Assembly (NCBI GenBank): GCA_937958985.1
Contig: CALGLV010000006.1
Location: 186,001 to 250,000, forward strand
Direction of reading: 5' to 3'
Source of the DNA: an uncultured Aquimarina sp.
Lineage (GTDB): Bacteria > Bacteroidota > Bacteroidia > Flavobacteriales > Flavobacteriaceae
Length of the DNA stretch: 64,000 bases
How positions within the stretch are numbered: position 1 is the first letter of the stretch; every line of letters starts with the position of its first letter. The notes beneath the pieces are model-generated. The model did no database searches. It worked only from the letters and a program-made list of their open reading frames with translations, and was not told where the DNA came from. This document shows positions 43,731-53,046 of the stretch, piece after piece. Made by a program: the position numbers and the translations under genes.

Positions 43731-44738
43731 TTATTCAAATATTGAATAATCACCAACGCTTACGCTAGAATAATTACCATTATACTTAACCTTATTTCCT
43801 ATCATAGAATCTGTAAGTTTAGCGTTTTTTATCTCTGTTTCGTTTTGAACCAAACTATTATCAATACTTACATCATTCAATTTACAATTAGCTCCAATAG
43901 AAACATTGGGACCTACTTTAGTGTTTTTCAAAACTACATTTTCACCTATGAAACAAGGTGCTATAATTTCCGAATTTTCCATCGAAACCGAACTATGTAC
44001 TAAATTTTCCTCTTGCTCTTGATGTAAAAAATTTAAAACACGTGTATTGGTTTCTACAGCTACTTTTTTATTTCCACAGTCCATCCATTCCGATACCGTA
44101 CCTGTTTTAAACACTTTGCCTTGTGACATCAAATCTTTTATACCGTCATTGATTTGGTATTCGCCTCCATGCATTAAATTCGCATCTAGTATTTTTTGTA
44201 GTGATGCTTTTAATTCTAAACCTTCCTTAAAGTAATAAATTCCGATGACTGCTTGATCTGAAACAAAAGTTTCTGGTTTTTCAACTAATTCTGTAATTTC
44301 ATCTTTCGCATTTAACTTTACTACTCCGTAAGCATTTGGATTGTCTACTTGTTTTGTCCAAATTACAGCATCAGCCGTAGGGTCTAATTTAAAATCTGCC
44401 TTAAAAAGTGTATCTGCATAAGCCACAACGCAAGGCCCTGACAAGCTTTCTTTAGCACACATTATAGCATGCCCTGTCCCTAATGGGGTTTCTTGATAAT
44501 AAATTGAAGCTTTAGCTCCTAATTTTTCTGCTATAGCAATTAGCGTATCCTCTGCTTCAAATTCCTTTTTTGTAATAAAAGCCACTTCATCAATTACTTC
44601 ACCTGCCACCTTAGCAATATCTTCTACTAAACGTTGAACAATAGGCTTACCTGCAATAGGTATTAAGGGCTTAGGCACTGTTAGTGAATGAGGGCGTAGT
44701 CTTGAACCTCTACCTGCCATAGGTACAATAATCTTCAT
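43731..44738 (-). CDS. Sugar-1-phosphate nucleotidyltransferase with left-handed beta-helix
   Basis: 335 residues. The nucleotide-binding motif is MAGRGSRLRPHSLTVPKPLIPIAGKP in the first 35 residues. It has the catalytic Asp in AYADTLF, the sugar-binding VEKPE and GGEYQINDGI segments, and a C-terminal left-handed beta-helix (about 245-335) with hexapeptide repeats (IGENVVLKNTKVGPNVSIGA). It makes a nucleotide-sugar (dTDP- or UDP-glucose type) from NTP and sugar 1-phosphate in the cytoplasm. Which sugar is not clear. It lies just before the TPR/DUF4292/EnvC-like run and 86 nt after dut. Confidence 0.9.
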   Translation of the reverse strand: MKIIVPMAGRGSRLRPHSLTVPKPLIPIAGKPIVQRLVEDIAKVAGEVIDEVAFITKKEFEAEDTLIAIAEKLGAKASIYYQETPLGTGHAIMCAKESLSGPCVVAYADTLFKADFKLDPTADAVIWTKQVDNPNAYGVVKLNAKDEITELVEKPETFVSDQAVIGIYYFKEGLELKASLQKILDANLMHGGEYQINDGIKDLMSQGKVFKTGTVSEWMDCGNKKVAVETNTRVLNFLHQEQEENLVHSSVSMENSEIIAPCFIGENVVLKNTKVGPNVSIGANCKLNDVSIDNSLVQNETEIKNAKLTDSMIGNKVKYNGNYSSVSVGDYSIFE

Positions 44739-44824
44739 ATGTATGTTTTAAATTATTTCCGTTTTAAACGTAAACAATAGTTATTATCAATTTTGATACC
44801 ATCTTTTTTTTGGTATACATATTT

Positions 44825-45259
44825 TTACTTTATTCCGGTGCTTCCAAAACCTCCTGTAGATCTTCCTGTTTCTGAAAGTTGTTTTACCTCACTCCAAGTT
44901 ACTCGTTCGTGTTTGGCTATTACCATTTGAGCGATACGATCTCCGTTTTCTATAACAAAATCCTCTTTAGAAAGATTTACTAAAATAACGCCTACTTCAC
45001 CCCTGTAATCAGCATCAATAGTCCCTGGAGCATTAAGTACTGTGATTCCTTTTTTTAAAGCTAATCCACTACGAGGACGCACCTGTGCTTCGTACCCCTT
45101 GGGCAACGCCAAAAAAAGACCTGTTTTTATCAAAACACGCTCTAAAGAAGCAATTGTTACCGGAACTTCCAAAACAGCTCTTAAATCCATCCCTGCCGAA
45201 AGGAGCGTTTCGTAATTTGGTAATTTATGCTTGGAAGTATTTACGATTTCAATTTTCAT
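44825..45259 (-). CDS. dut: dUTP diphosphatase
   Basis: 144 residues, the usual trimeric dUTPase. It hydrolyses dUTP to dUMP and pyrophosphate, keeping uracil out of DNA. The five conserved motifs are seen: [30 protein letters not shown] with the catalytic Asp, GDRIAQMVI, and the C-terminal Gly/Arg-rich arm [11 protein letters not shown]. It sits 32 nt behind the flippase gene, a common pairing in Flavobacteria that has no obvious metabolic meaning. Confidence 0.97.
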   Translation of the reverse strand: MKIEIVNTSKHKLPNYETLLSAGMDLRAVLEVPVTIASLERVLIKTGLFLALPKGYEAQVRPRSGLALKKGITVLNAPGTIDADYRGEVGVILVNLSKEDFVIENGDRIAQMVIAKHERVTWSEVKQLSETGRSTGGFGSTGIK

Positions 45260-45291
45260 TATCTATATTTTACCCTACTAAAAAAAGCTTG

Positions 45292-46728
45292 TTAACTAGC
45301 ACTAAGCAATCGTTTTAAGCTTTCTTTCTCTAATGCTATTACAAAAGCTAAATATACTAAAATAGCAACGAACTTAAATGTGTAATTTTCCGGATACAGA
45401 TACCTCGTAACTACAGTCAAACTTAAAGCCACTAGTAAATACGAAAACATGGTTGCTACTTTATACGGTATTTTGTAATAGCTGCGCCCCATCGTATATG
45501 ACAATATCATCATGGTTGCATAAGCAATTAACGTAGCATAAGCAGCTGCAATAAAACCTATCTTTGGAATTAACCAATAGTTTAAAGCAATTGTAATTAT
45601 AGCCCCAACAATTGTAAAGTACATTCCAAAACGTGTATTATCGGTTACTTTATACCAAACCGATAAACTTTGATACACCCCTAAACACCAATTGGCAATC
45701 AAAATAATTGGCACTATTTCAATTGCTATTAAAAAATCGTCGTTCTTAATAATGATACTTGCAAATAAATCCTGAAATGAGAGTACCATTAAAATTCCTA
45801 AAGAAGCAAATATTACAAAAAACTTTAATACTAACGCATAACTTTCTTTAGCGTTTTCCTTGGCGGATTGACTGAAAAAAAAGGGTTCAATTCCCATTCT
45901 AAACGCTTGTATAAACAGCATCAAAAATATACCGAACTTATAACAAGCACTATATGCCCCCATGGCTTCTTTACCAAGCATATCTCTTAAAATAAGCTTG
46001 TCTAAATTTTCGATTACTAAAAATGCGATACCTGCTATAAGAATAGGCGCTCCGTACTTACGCATTGCATTAAAAATAGCTCTATCAAATTTCCATGGAA
46101 ATTTAAGATACATCGGCACAATCAAAATCAACATTAAAGCGTTCGCTACAAAATTAGCTACAAAAACATAGGTTTCAAGGTCATCAAAAATCAATATTTC
46201 GGGTAACGCTATTTGGTAATTACCTACCCAACTTAAAAAGAATACATTTAGCAGTCCGTTTACAACAACAAGAGTAAATACTCGTATTCCAAAATAACTT
46301 AACGCCTTCCCTTTGGCTCGATAATAAGCAAATGGAATAACCGCCAAAATATCGAAAGACACTACGCCAATCATCATTAATAAAACAAATTCGGAAACTT
46401 TAAACTTTTCTGCAATTGGAGTTTTAAAAACATATACTACCACCAAAAACAAAAACAAACTAACCATTAGACTGATTAATGCTGTTGAAAACACTAGTGC
46501 CTTGTTTTTAGATTTATTGTAAAATCTAAAAAAAGCAGTTTCCATACCATAGGTAAGAAAAACATTTATAAACCCCGCATACACGTAAAAACTGGTAATT
46601 TCAGAATACTCATCGGGCGCTAAACTACCTGTATATAGTCCGTTTAAAAGCAAATTAACCAGCTTGGGAAGTACCATAGCCAAGCCATAAATAAAAGTGT
46701 CCTTAAAAAGTGTTTTGAAAATACTCAA
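45292..46728 (-). CDS. Polysaccharide/oligosaccharide flippase (Wzx-like, MATE superfamily)
   Basis: 478 residues with 12-14 predicted membrane helices. The opening FKTLFKDTFIYGLAMVLPKLVNLLLNGLYTG is typical of Wzx/RfbX-type exporters (MOP superfamily), and the Lys/Arg-rich cytoplasmic loops between helix pairs are as expected. It would flip lipid-linked glycans across the inner membrane. With the sugar nucleotidyltransferase gene just beyond dut on the same strand, it may serve surface-polysaccharide assembly. Which glycan is moved cannot be seen; no polymerase or ligase gene is present in the window. Confidence 0.9.
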   Translation of the reverse strand: MSIFKTLFKDTFIYGLAMVLPKLVNLLLNGLYTGSLAPDEYSEITSFYVYAGFINVFLTYGMETAFFRFYNKSKNKALVFSTALISLMVSLFLFLVVVYVFKTPIAEKFKVSEFVLLMMIGVVSFDILAVIPFAYYRAKGKALSYFGIRVFTLVVVNGLLNVFFLSWVGNYQIALPEILIFDDLETYVFVANFVANALMLILIVPMYLKFPWKFDRAIFNAMRKYGAPILIAGIAFLVIENLDKLILRDMLGKEAMGAYSACYKFGIFLMLFIQAFRMGIEPFFFSQSAKENAKESYALVLKFFVIFASLGILMVLSFQDLFASIIIKNDDFLIAIEIVPIILIANWCLGVYQSLSVWYKVTDNTRFGMYFTIVGAIITIALNYWLIPKIGFIAAAYATLIAYATMMILSYTMGRSYYKIPYKVATMFSYLLVALSLTVVTRYLYPENYTFKFVAILVYLAFVIALEKESLKRLLSAS

Positions 46729-46805
46729 TCTGCCGTTAATTAATAAACTGCAAAGTACTAAAACTAATCCAATACCCGTATTTTGATCACTTAATATCCC
46801 TTTGG

Positions 46806-46821
46806 GTTTTTCTAGAAAAAC
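46806..46821. other. 16-nt perfect palindrome upstream of the flippase gene
   Basis: GTTTTTCTAGAAAAAC lies 78 nt before the flippase ATG (46728). It could be an operator, but palindromes in AT-rich spacers are often chance. Confidence 0.3.
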
Positions 46822-46865
46822 AACCTTCTACCTTTTCAAGCAACAAACAAATTGGTTATAAATGA

Positions 46866-46898
46866 GTAAACCCACAATAATTGTTATTGTGGGCTTAC
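46866..46898 (-). terminator. Terminator-like hairpin after the BamA-like gene
   Basis: A stem of about 14-15 bp (CCCACAATAA / TTATTGTGGG extended by GTAA / TTAC) with a 3-nt loop TTG lies 25 nt past the stop of the BamA-like gene. The tail on the minus strand is only moderately T-rich, so it may end transcription or only protect the 3' end. Confidence 0.65.
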
Positions 46899-46922
46899 TT
46901 AGATTTTGTGTGCTTTTAGCTA

Positions 46923-48254
46923 TTAAAAATATTGTCCTATTCCAAAGACCAACCCTCCGGCATCTCCATTTCCTAAAACATTTACCCCGTAATCTAACCT
47001 GATTACTGCATTAAAAATGCGCTTATGAATAAATCGAATTCCAATACCTGGATATATACGCAATTTATCTTCTTCTAATAATTGATTAAAATCTAGACTG
47101 GGGCGACGTACAGCACTCACATCTACAAAGCTATTTCCTTGTAACACAAACCAGTTTTTTTCATATAACGTATGTCGATACTCGGTATTTAACGCAAATA
47201 CCGCAGTACCACGATCTATAGTATTACCCGCCCCACGAGTGTTTAATTGATTGTCGATGGTTAACGGTGTAAACTCACTACTTATTGGATTACTGTATTG
47301 TATTTGTAGTTGTGTTGCAAAATTACCCCTAGCCCCTAGTCGCTTAAAGTATTGTGTGGTATTGTTAATTAAATATTCTGTTTGAAGTAATTCTTCTGTA
47401 CCAAAAAAATAATTTCCTTCTAAACGATTTCTAAACCCTTCTGTGTATTGGTATGTTAAATCCAAATCAACATATTCATAAGATAAACGTGTTAACAGTT
47501 GTGTAGCTTCAGGCTCTGGTTTATCAGAAACATTATCAATCAAAATATTATCTTCATCACCCTCAATAACTTGATATTCGTCTTTAAAATACTTAACTCC
47601 AAACTCAAATCTATTATTAAAATCCTTTTCATAAAACAAAATAACCTCAGGACCTGTTCTTGTAAAAGTATAGTTTGTTTGTGTTTTCAACTCCTCCGTA
47701 CCGGTTCTGTCAAAAAAGAAAATGGGCTGCTGAGTGGTTACATCCTGATAATTAACACCTAAACCTAGTTTATTAGTAAACAAATAAGGATGATTTAAAA
47801 ACACTCCAAAGCCATCAAAAACCTCCTTTTGATAAAAACCACCAAAAGTAATATTCCGCCCTAATCCATTAAATTCAAATGCAGAAACCCTATACGAAAA
47901 GCTCCCATCATTAGCTTGCCCTATACGCGCACCGGGTATAATACTAAAGTTTTCTTTTATATCGTAATTCACAACATAGGTATCTGCTTCTTTTTTAACA
48001 GAATACGTTGCAAATGCAATTCCATCTAATCGTTTAATTCGCTCTATATCTGTTTTTATTTTTAAGCTATCTAATTGTTCGCCCACTTTTACTTTAACGA
48101 TTCTTCGCAAAAAACTGGATTTCGTTTTTTTTAAACCTGTAAAATTTAGTTCACTTATATTTTTTGATTGAGTTTGTGCTTGTAAAGCAGAACTAAAAAA
48201 TGTGAAAATCAGTATAATACTGATAGATAGCGCATAATGATATGATCGTTTCAT
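46923..48254 (-). CDS. BamA/TamA-family outer-membrane protein with one POTRA-like domain
   Basis: 443 residues. A signal peptide ends LQAQT (about 28). One POTRA-like domain (about 30-110; ISELNFTGLKKTKSSFLRRIVKVKVGE) is followed by a surface-antigen barrel (about 120-443) that ends FGIGQYF with a terminal aromatic. This is about half the length of true BamA, which has five POTRA domains, so it is a smaller Omp85 relative and not the main assembly machine. It lies in the outer membrane; function is unassigned. Single-gene unit with a terminator-like hairpin after it. Confidence 0.88.
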   Translation of the reverse strand: MKRSYHYALSISIILIFTFFSSALQAQTQSKNISELNFTGLKKTKSSFLRRIVKVKVGEQLDSLKIKTDIERIKRLDGIAFATYSVKKEADTYVVNYDIKENFSIIPGARIGQANDGSFSYRVSAFEFNGLGRNITFGGFYQKEVFDGFGVFLNHPYLFTNKLGLGVNYQDVTTQQPIFFFDRTGTEELKTQTNYTFTRTGPEVILFYEKDFNNRFEFGVKYFKDEYQVIEGDEDNILIDNVSDKPEPEATQLLTRLSYEYVDLDLTYQYTEGFRNRLEGNYFFGTEELLQTEYLINNTTQYFKRLGARGNFATQLQIQYSNPISSEFTPLTIDNQLNTRGAGNTIDRGTAVFALNTEYRHTLYEKNWFVLQGNSFVDVSAVRRPSLDFNQLLEEDKLRIYPGIGIRFIHKRIFNAVIRLDYGVNVLGNGDAGGLVFGIGQYF

Positions 48255-48412
48255 AATAAAAGTTTATGTCAAGAGAGTCGAAATAGTTTTCCAAAAATTA
48301 CTTATTAAATATTTTCTCAGCAATGAATTCCTTTTTTAAAATCTTTATAAATAAATAACTATTTGTTAGGAAATTGGAATTGATTACGACAGATCGAGAC
48401 ACAAACCGTAAA

Positions 48413-48426
48413 TTAACAATTGTTAA
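48413..48426. promoter_or_regulatory. Palindrome upstream of the FAD/Fe-S operon, candidate operator
   Basis: TTAACAATTGTTAA, a perfect 14-nt palindrome, ends 16 nt before the oxidoreductase ATG (48443). It resembles the symmetry of Crp/Fnr-family sites, but no known consensus is matched exactly. Confidence 0.4.
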
Positions 48427-48442
48427 CAAAGCATCAATCAAC

Positions 48443-49783
48443 ATGGAAGAACACATTGTAATTATTGGCAATGGTGTGTCTGGGGTAACTTTAGCACGCC
48501 ACATACGTAAACTATCCGATAAACGTATTACCATTATATCCGCAGAATCCGAATTCTTTTTCTCGCGTACCGCACTTATGTATGTATACATGGGGCATAT
48601 GGAATTCGAACACACTCAACCTTATGAAGATTGGTTTTGGAAAAAAAACAAAATAAGCCTTAAGCAAGCTTATGTGGAGCGTGTGGAAACAGATAAAAAA
48701 ACACTTCACTTTGCGCAAGGAGGAACAATGAATTACGATAAATTAGTAATTGCAACTGGCTCTAAACCTAATAAATTTGGGTGGCCTGGTCAAGATTTAG
48801 ATGGCGTTCAGGGTTTATACTCTAAACAAGATTTAGAATCACTTCAAACAAATGCTCCAAATAATAAAGTATGTAAGCGTGCTGTAATAGTAGGCGGTGG
48901 ACTTATTGGTATTGAAATGGCTGAGATGCTTAGATCTAGAAATATACCTGTAACTTTTTTAGTACGTGAAAAAAGTTTTTGGAGCGGCGTACTTCCGGCG
49001 GAAGAATCAGAAATGATTAACAAACATATACTAGAGCACCATATTGATTTACGTTTAGGGTTCAATTTAAAGGAAATCAAAAGCGATAATAACAACCGTG
49101 TAAAAAGTATTGTAATTGCTGAAACTGGTGAAGAAATTGAATGTGATGTCGTAGGGCTTACAGCAGGAGTATCGCCTAATATTGATTTCATAAAAGAAAC
49201 TACCATTGAAACGGGAAGAGGTGTGAAAGTAGATCGCTACCTTAAAACCAATGTTAAGGATGTGTACGCCATTGGTGATTGTGCCGAACAACACGAAGGT
49301 ATTGATGAAAGAAGACCTATAGAAGCGGTTTGGTATACTGGCAGAATGATGGCCGAAACCTTAGCCAGAACCATTTGCGGTACTCCAACTAAATATAGCC
49401 CTGGACACTGGTTCAATAGTGCCAAATTCTTAGATATTGAATATCAAACTTATGGTTGGGTATGGGCACAACCTAAAGAAAATGAAGCTCGCTTTTATTG
49501 GGGTCATTCTGACAATAAAAAATGTATTCACATTAACTACGACAAAAACACAAAAAAATTTATTGGCATAAACACTTTCGGAATTCGAATGAGGCACGAA
49601 ATTTTTGATCGATGGCTTACCGAAGAACAATCTGTAGAGCATGTTTTAACACACCTCAAAGATGCCAATTTCGATCCTGAATTTTATAGCACTTATGAAA
49701 GTGAAATCTTAAATAAATTCAACAAAGAAAACAACACCAACATAAAACCACTGAGAAAAAGCTGGAAACGCATTTTCGCTTAA
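48443..49783 (+). CDS. NAD(P)/FAD-dependent oxidoreductase
   Basis: 446 residues from the ATG at 48443. The open frame extends to a TTG at 48374, but that extension precedes the Rossmann fold and lacks similarity to the family. FAD-binding motif GNGVSG at residues 9-14, a second dinucleotide motif VIVGGGLIGIEMAE (about 150-165), ATG motif VIATGSKP, and the C-terminal FAD motif DVYAIGDCAEQ. It is of the pyridine nucleotide-disulfide oxidoreductase type without a redox-active Cys pair at the usual place. It would take electrons from NAD(P)H in the cytoplasm. The gene for a membrane Fe-S protein follows after 27 nt, its likely electron acceptor. Confidence 0.9.
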   Translation: MEEHIVIIGNGVSGVTLARHIRKLSDKRITIISAESEFFFSRTALMYVYMGHMEFEHTQPYEDWFWKKNKISLKQAYVERVETDKKTLHFAQGGTMNYDKLVIATGSKPNKFGWPGQDLDGVQGLYSKQDLESLQTNAPNNKVCKRAVIVGGGLIGIEMAEMLRSRNIPVTFLVREKSFWSGVLPAEESEMINKHILEHHIDLRLGFNLKEIKSDNNNRVKSIVIAETGEEIECDVVGLTAGVSPNIDFIKETTIETGRGVKVDRYLKTNVKDVYAIGDCAEQHEGIDERRPIEAVWYTGRMMAETLARTICGTPTKYSPGHWFNSAKFLDIEYQTYGWVWAQPKENEARFYWGHSDNKKCIHINYDKNTKKFIGINTFGIRMRHEIFDRWLTEEQSVEHVLTHLKDANFDPEFYSTYESEILNKFNKENNTNIKPLRKSWKRIFA

Positions 49784-49810
49784 ATCAATCACTATAAAAG
49801 TAAAAGCTAT

Positions 49811-51442
49811 ATGAAAGCTATAAAATACACAGGCCTAGCAATTTTTATTGCTGCACTCGGCTTCTTTACAAGTTTATTGTTTATTGGAAAATTTAATTCT
49901 TCCTCAGATACCATTAATCAGTTTATTAAAGACAAGCAGGTTAAAAGCGATATTTTAAAAGAAAATTTACTAGAAAATGTAGCCAACAAAACATTTTCTA
50001 CAGGTTTTAGTTTTTCTTCGGCAGTTAGAAACGCAATCAAAAAATCCAACAATCACTATGATGCATTAATTGCAAAATACGATAAAGAAAAAAATTGGGA
50101 TAAAAAGGGTGAGCAATTTCAGTATAAAATAAGTAATATTAGAGGTTTTACTTATGACCTTGCAAAAAAATCTGGTACAGGTTGGTTAATCAACAATAAA
50201 GGATTGGCATGGTGGCTAAGTTTCGGTTTAGGAATTTTTGGCGCCTTATTATTTATACTTCCTAATTATATTTTATTAGGAAAACCAGGAATCAAAAACG
50301 ACCATATCTTCCTTGAATCAGCTACAAATCGTGGCTGGATAGCTTGGTTGGTTTTAGTATATCTAGTTGGGTTTTACTTGATGCTTTATTTTGCTGCCGA
50401 TTTTGTAGTAGCCTGGACTTATGTGCTTGATCCTATTAGCGAAGCTTTAAATGGTGGACCCGCTAGTCAATGGTTTGTATATGGTTTTTTGTATTGTGTA
50501 ATAATGCTAGTAATGGCTACACGTATGTACATCAAATACCGCCACAATAAATATCAGGTAATTAGAACAACTTCTGTTTTATTCTTCCAAATTGTATTTG
50601 CATTCCTTATTCCTGAAATTATGGCTAGCCTTAATATGCCAGGATATGATTTTAAAAATGCTTTCCCATTAGATTATGATTTCTTTTTTGAATGGAATCT
50701 AGACACGCTTACTTCAAGCGGAGGTATTGGTATTTTTATTTTAGTTTGGGGTATTGTATTAACGCTGGTTATTGTACCTGTAATGGTTTATTTCTTTGGG
50801 AAAAGATGGTACTGTTCATGGGTATGTGGTTGTGGTGGTTTAGCAGAAACTTTAGGGGACCCATACCGTCAACATTCTAGTAAAAGTCTATTTTCTTGGA
50901 AAGTAGAACGTTGGTTAATTCACTCTGTATTGGTCTTTTCACTGGTAATGACAGTAGTTACTTTGTATGCTTACTTTACAGGAGCAGATTCGTTACTAGG
51001 AATAAAAGCACAGTGGATAAAAGACATGTATAGCTTTTTAATTGGTGCTTGGTTTGCAGGAGTTATCGGTACCGGTTTTTACCCAATTTTTGGTAACCGT
51101 GTGTGGTGTAGATTTGGTTGTCCTTTGGCAGCTTATATGGGATTAGTTCAGCGTTTTAAATCCCGTTTTAGAATTACTACCAACGGAGGTCAATGTATTT
51201 CTTGTGGAAACTGCTCTACTTACTGTGAGCAAGGTATTGATGTACGATCGTATGCACAAAAAGGCGAAAATATTGTACGCGCTAGCTGTGTAGGCTGTGG
51301 AGTGTGTTCGGCTGTTTGCCCAAGAGGTGTACTAAAGTTAGAAAACGGTCCTGAAGAAGGTAGAATAAATCCTACTGAAGTTCTTTTAGGTAATGATGTA
51401 GATTTAATTGAATTAGCTAAACAGAATAAAAAAGCTTCTTAA
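49811..51442 (+). CDS. Membrane 4Fe-4S ferredoxin-type protein (NapH/CcoG-like)
   Basis: 543 residues. About six membrane helices (for example 5-25, 131-155, 176-200, 222-238, 308-330 and 370-390) and a periplasmic loop of about 100 residues after helix 1. The Cys groups are Cys335/339/341 (YCSWVCGCGG), Cys433/437 (WCRFGCP), and two classic ferredoxin motifs, Cys462/465/468/472 and Cys493/496/499/503, near the C terminus. These would bind two [4Fe-4S] clusters in the cytoplasm and perhaps further metal sites in the membrane. NapH, RdxA and CcoG share this plan. The partner is the FAD oxidoreductase gene just upstream. The final electron acceptor is unknown. A terminator follows. Confidence 0.9.
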   Translation: MKAIKYTGLAIFIAALGFFTSLLFIGKFNSSSDTINQFIKDKQVKSDILKENLLENVANKTFSTGFSFSSAVRNAIKKSNNHYDALIAKYDKEKNWDKKGEQFQYKISNIRGFTYDLAKKSGTGWLINNKGLAWWLSFGLGIFGALLFILPNYILLGKPGIKNDHIFLESATNRGWIAWLVLVYLVGFYLMLYFAADFVVAWTYVLDPISEALNGGPASQWFVYGFLYCVIMLVMATRMYIKYRHNKYQVIRTTSVLFFQIVFAFLIPEIMASLNMPGYDFKNAFPLDYDFFFEWNLDTLTSSGGIGIFILVWGIVLTLVIVPVMVYFFGKRWYCSWVCGCGGLAETLGDPYRQHSSKSLFSWKVERWLIHSVLVFSLVMTVVTLYAYFTGADSLLGIKAQWIKDMYSFLIGAWFAGVIGTGFYPIFGNRVWCRFGCPLAAYMGLVQRFKSRFRITTNGGQCISCGNCSTYCEQGIDVRSYAQKGENIVRASCVGCGVCSAVCPRGVLKLENGPEEGRINPTEVLLGNDVDLIELAKQNKKAS

Positions 51443-51465
51443 GGAAGTTATAAATATCACCATAA

Positions 51466-51497
51466 GAAACCCGCTTAAATTACTTTAAGCGGGTTTC
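51466..51497 (+). terminator. Terminator of the FAD/Fe-S operon
   Basis: A 14-bp stem (GAAACCCGCTTAAA / TTTAAGCGGGTTTC) with a 4-nt loop is followed by the T-rich ATTTTATTATTATTTTT. It lies between convergent genes and may also stop minus-strand transcription from gcvH. Confidence 0.85.
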
Positions 51498-51563
51498 ATT
51501 TTATTATTATTTTTCGTCTTGAAGCAAAATTTACATTTAAAAAACAAAGACTTTATTATACAG

Positions 51564-51944
51564 TTACGGAGTTACTAGTGCTTTATATCCATTGCTATCT
51601 AATAAATGCTCTGTTGAAGCTCCTTCTTCAATCTCAATTTTCACCAACCAGCCTTCTCCGTAAGGGTCGGAGTTTACCAATTCAGGATCCGTTTCTATTT
51701 TTTCATTTAGTTCTACCACTGTTCCAGCAACGGGAGAAAAAATATCTGACACGGTTTTTACCGCTTCAATAGTACCTATTACATCGTCCTCTTTCACTTC
51801 TTCATCCAAAGTTTCTAGATCAAAAAAAACAATATCCCCTAACTCTTTTTGAGCGAAGTCGGTAATCCCAACAGTGGCAATGTTATCTTTGATAATAACC
51901 CATTCGTGGTCTTTAGAATATTTTAAATTTTTTGGTAAGTTCAT
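51564..51944 (-). CDS. gcvH: Glycine cleavage system H protein
   Basis: 126 residues. The lipoyl-carrier protein of the glycine cleavage complex; lipoate would be attached at Lys63 in the motif GTIEAVKTVSDIFSP. N terminus MNLPKNLKYSKDHEW and the C-terminal GEGWLVKIEI segment are standard. It lies 4 nt behind gcvT on the same strand, the last gene of gcvPTH. The other needed component, lipoamide dehydrogenase (Lpd), is not in the window. Confidence 0.97.
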   Translation of the reverse strand: MNLPKNLKYSKDHEWVIIKDNIATVGITDFAQKELGDIVFFDLETLDEEVKEDDVIGTIEAVKTVSDIFSPVAGTVVELNEKIETDPELVNSDPYGEGWLVKIEIEEGASTEHLLDSNGYKALVTP

Positions 51945-51948
51945 GATT

Positions 51949-53037
51949 TTAAATTTTAATGAAAGGTAATTTTTTTATTACAGCCTTAATTTTTTTCTTT
52001 CTTATTTGTATGTAAATTTCGGTGTCTATTTTTGAAAAACTACTGGAAACATAACCCATTCCAATACCTTTGGACAAATTAGGGGATTGCCCCCCTGAGG
52101 TAACTTTTCCGATTACCTCCCCTGCTGCATTGCATATTTCATAATCTTTTCGAGGGATTCCCCTTTCTATCATTTCAAAACCTACCAATTTTTTCTGAAC
52201 ACCTTGTTGCTTTTGCTTAGCCAAATAATCCGCATTAATAAATGGCTTATCTAATTTGGTAATCCAACTCAACCCTGCTTCAAGGGGCGAGGTAGTATCA
52301 TCAATATCATTACCATAAAGACAATATCCCATTTCCAACCTTAAGGTATCTCTGGCTCCTAAACCTACAGGAATTATATTTTCTTCAGTTCCTGCAGAAA
52401 TAATAGCATCCCATAAAGCAGTTGCATTCTCGTTTGATACGTATAACTCAAAACCACCAGACCCGGTATACCCCGTCGCAGAAATAATTACATCTGAAAT
52501 CCCTGCTACTTCTCCAATTCGAAACGAATAATATGGAATTTCCGATAGTTGCTCTTTAGTTAATTGTTGAAGTACATTTAAAGCTAACGGACCTTGTAAC
52601 GCAAAAAGTGAGGTGTTATCTGAATGATTTTCGACTATTGCATTTTCGGTATTATTTTTAATAATCCAATCCCAATCTTTCACTATGTTAGATGCATTTA
52701 CAACCAACATATATACCTCCTCCTTTATTTGATACACCAAAAGATCGTCGATGATTCCTCCTGTTTTGTTTGGAAAACACGAATACTGAGCCTTGCCATT
52801 ACTTAATTTGGTAACATCATTACTTGTGAGCTTTTGCACCAATGACAATGCTTGGGGTCCTTTAACCATAAATTCTCCCATGTGTGAAACATCAAACATA
52901 CCCACGCTATTTCGAACAGCTTTATGCTCTTCAATCAAAGAAGTATAACTTAATGGCATTTCATAACCTGCAAAAGGAACCATTTTAGCACCTAACTCAA
53001 TATGCTTTTTGTATAAAGCTGTTTTTTTTAACTCCAT
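51949..53037 (-). CDS. gcvT: Glycine cleavage system T protein (aminomethyltransferase)
   Basis: 362 residues. It transfers the methylene group from the H protein's aminomethyl-lipoyl arm to tetrahydrofolate, releasing ammonia. N-terminal MELKKTALYKKHIELGAKMVPFAGYEMPL and GMFDVSHMGEF, folate-binding GYTGSGGFELYV and the Asp-containing GLGARDTLRLEMGYCLYGND segment are canonical. It lies 9 nt behind gcvP and 4 nt before gcvH. Confidence 0.97.
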   Translation of the reverse strand: MELKKTALYKKHIELGAKMVPFAGYEMPLSYTSLIEEHKAVRNSVGMFDVSHMGEFMVKGPQALSLVQKLTSNDVTKLSNGKAQYSCFPNKTGGIIDDLLVYQIKEEVYMLVVNASNIVKDWDWIIKNNTENAIVENHSDNTSLFALQGPLALNVLQQLTKEQLSEIPYYSFRIGEVAGISDVIISATGYTGSGGFELYVSNENATALWDAIISAGTEENIIPVGLGARDTLRLEMGYCLYGNDIDDTTSPLEAGLSWITKLDKPFINADYLAKQKQQGVQKKLVGFEMIERGIPRKDYEICNAAGEVIGKVTSGGQSPNLSKGIGMGYVSSSFSKIDTEIYIQIRKKKIKAVIKKLPFIKI

Positions 53038-53046
53038 GTAAAATAT

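Noticed and set aside
44790..44818. Inverted repeat GATACC / GGTATA with a T8 loop between dut and the nucleotidyltransferase gene
   Set aside because: Only about 6 bp with a long T-rich loop and no proper tail on the minus strand; not convincing as a terminator.
48298..48615. 105-codon open frame on the minus strand at the start of the FAD oxidoreductase gene
   Set aside because: It is antisense to the well-supported Rossmann region, has no family resemblance, and starts in the middle of the opposite gene; a shadow frame.
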